A stretch of 6,736 nt of DNA. Origin: Gammaproteobacteria bacterium (GTDB lineage: Bacteria; Pseudomonadota; Gammaproteobacteria; Chromatiales; Chromatiaceae). The notes below the pieces were generated by a model. That model was not told where the DNA came from and ran no database searches. It was given only the letters and a program-made list of their open reading frames with translations. The stretch lies in NCBI GenBank assembly GCA_030594925.1, contig JAUVEG010000072.1, positions 1 to 6,736 on the forward strand, read 5' to 3'. Shown here in pieces: positions 5,954 to 6,736 of this stretch (positions within the stretch are counted from its first letter, which is position 1; every line of letters begins with the position of its first letter). A program made the translations under genes and the position numbers.

Positions 5954-6022
5954 GGGGAAAAGATAGGACTCTCTTTTACTCAGTCCTCATCAGTCCTCAG
6001 TCCTCGTTGCTATCTTTTCCCC
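5954..6022. terminator. 13-bp inverted repeat between convergent genes; possible bidirectional terminator
   Basis: GGGGAAAAGATAG (5954-5966) is perfectly complementary to CTATCTTTTCCCC (6010-6022), leaving a 43-base loop. It lies six bases after the paralogue stop codon and ends one base before the metH stop codon, the place where a shared terminator is expected. The long loop and lack of a clean T-tract after the stem make it atypical; a smaller GGACT/AGTCC stem (5966-5970 with 5982-5986) could compete. Confidence 0.45.
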
Positions 6023-6034
6023 TCAGTCCTCGTT
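5980..6034. repeat. Four copies of TCAGTCCTC, including a duplicated metH 3' end
   Basis: TCAGTCCTC occurs at 5980-5988, 5990-5998, 5997-6005 (overlapping by two bases) and 6023-6031. The last two extend to the 12-mer TCAGTCCTCGTT at 5997-6008 and 6023-6034. On the minus strand that 12-mer reads Asn-Glu-Asp-stop, and the copy at 6023 is the real end of metH. The copy at 5997 thus looks like a duplicated tail lying 26 bases beyond the stop codon. Confidence 0.8.
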
Positions 6035-6736
6035 ACTCGGTTCATAAGCCAGATTCGGCCCCAGCCAGCGCTCCATCTCGGCTAGCTCCGCTCCTTTACG
6101 CACGGCATAGTCCGCCAACTGATCCCGGTTGAGTTTGCCGACTGCAAAATAGCGGCTTTGTGGATGTGAAAAATAGAGTCCGCTGACAGCTGCTGTCGGC
6201 ACCATCGCTTTGGACTCCGTCAGCCAGATGCCGGTGTTCTTTTCGGCATCCAGCAGTTGCCACAGCAGATCTTTCTCGGTGTGGTCCGGGCTGGCCGGGT
6301 AGCCCATGGCGGGGCGGATGCCATGATACTTCTCCGCGATGAGTTCATCATTGCTGAACGTCTCATTCGCCGCATAGCCCCATATCTCCCGGCGCACCTT
6401 CAGATGCAGCCACTCGGTCAATGCTTCGGCCAACCGGTCCGCCAATGCCTTCAGCATCAGCGATGAGTAGTCGTCATGATCCGCTTCAAATTCGCTGCTC
6501 TTCTCATCGATGCCGATGCCGGCCGTGGCGGCGAATCCACCGATGTAATCACTGACGCCGGATGATTTTGGCGCGACATAATCAGCCAGAGACTCATTGT
6601 ATTTTCCACGGGGCTGTTTCCCCTGCTTGCGCAGGAAGTGCAGGGTGGCGGCAACCTCTTCACGTGACTCATCCGTGTAGATCTCGACATCGTCAGCGAC
6701 CGCGTTGGCGGGGAAAATCCCAACCACGGCGCTGGC
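6023..6736 (-). CDS. metH: Cobalamin-dependent methionine synthase, C-terminal activation domain (partial)
   Basis: Cytoplasmic enzyme that transfers a methyl group from methyltetrahydrofolate to homocysteine through cobalamin. Only the last 237 residues are in the window; the reading frame is open to the right edge, so the 5' part lies outside. What is visible is the S-adenosylmethionine-binding reactivation domain, which remethylates oxidised cobalamin with reducing partner help. Landmarks counted from the window edge are [16 protein letters not shown] (5-20), the SAM-binding [17 protein letters not shown] (139-155), the ESKAM-x-P-x-A-A-V-S-G segment (174-186) followed by FSHP, and the terminal [12 protein letters not shown] (222-233). 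These match E. coli MetH closely, and the C-terminus is complete with a slightly longer acidic tail (SNED). The GTG at 6727 is an internal valine codon, not a start. Confidence 0.96.
   Translation of the reverse strand, partial: ASAVVGIFPANAVADDVEIYTDESREEVAATLHFLRKQGKQPRGKYNESLADYVAPKSSGVSDYIGGFAATAGIGIDEKSSEFEADHDDYSSLMLKALADRLAEALTEWLHLKVRREIWGYAANETFSNDELIAEKYHGIRPAMGYPASPDHTEKDLLWQLLDAEKNTGIWLTESKAMVPTAAVSGLYFSHPQSRYFAVGKLNRDQLADYAVRKGAELAEMERWLGPNLAYEPSNED

Overview
The window looks like chromosomal DNA of a gammaproteobacterium. The PurM and MetH proteins read as close relatives of the Escherichia coli enzymes, gene density is high, and an intergenic mobile-element remnant is of a kind I associate with this class. 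I cannot name the genus from sequence alone; a free-living or symbiotic sulfur oxidiser is only a guess.

Layout. Positions 37-1083 (minus) hold a complete purM (purine biosynthesis). Positions 1084-1406 hold no gene but contain a well-bounded 174-bp miniature inverted-repeat element (1143-1316) with 13-bp terminal inverted repeats and a 6-bp target duplication. Positions 1407-1889 (minus) encode a small HugZ/HutZ-like split-barrel protein. An AT-rich divergent promoter region (1890-2105) follows, with a perfect 9-bp dyad around a TATAAT box. Next come two same-strand tandem paralogues, 2106-4325 and 4410-5948. A repeat-rich convergent intergenic stretch (5949-6022) separates them from the 3' end of metH (6023-6736, minus, running off the right edge).

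The centre of interest is the paralogue pair. Both are predicted to be single-pass inner-membrane proteins facing the periplasm: an N-terminal membrane segment, a short shared juxtamembrane motif, an acidic linker made of six 12-bp tandem repeats, then two modules resembling the non-catalytic domain of M23 murein endopeptidases (MepM/ShyA/Csd3 type), then a charged repeat-built linker. The first protein ends in a complete YkuD_2-type L,D-transpeptidase domain with the His and Cys motifs. The second stops just after the point where that domain would begin, next to a 13-bp stretch identical in both genes. The pair therefore looks like a membrane-anchored murein-modifying enzyme plus a catalytic-domain-less partner, probably in one operon. 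The function of the pair is inference; the architecture is read from the sequence.

The flanking genes (purM, HugZ-like, metH) are ordinary housekeeping or accessory metabolism with no evident functional link to the pair.
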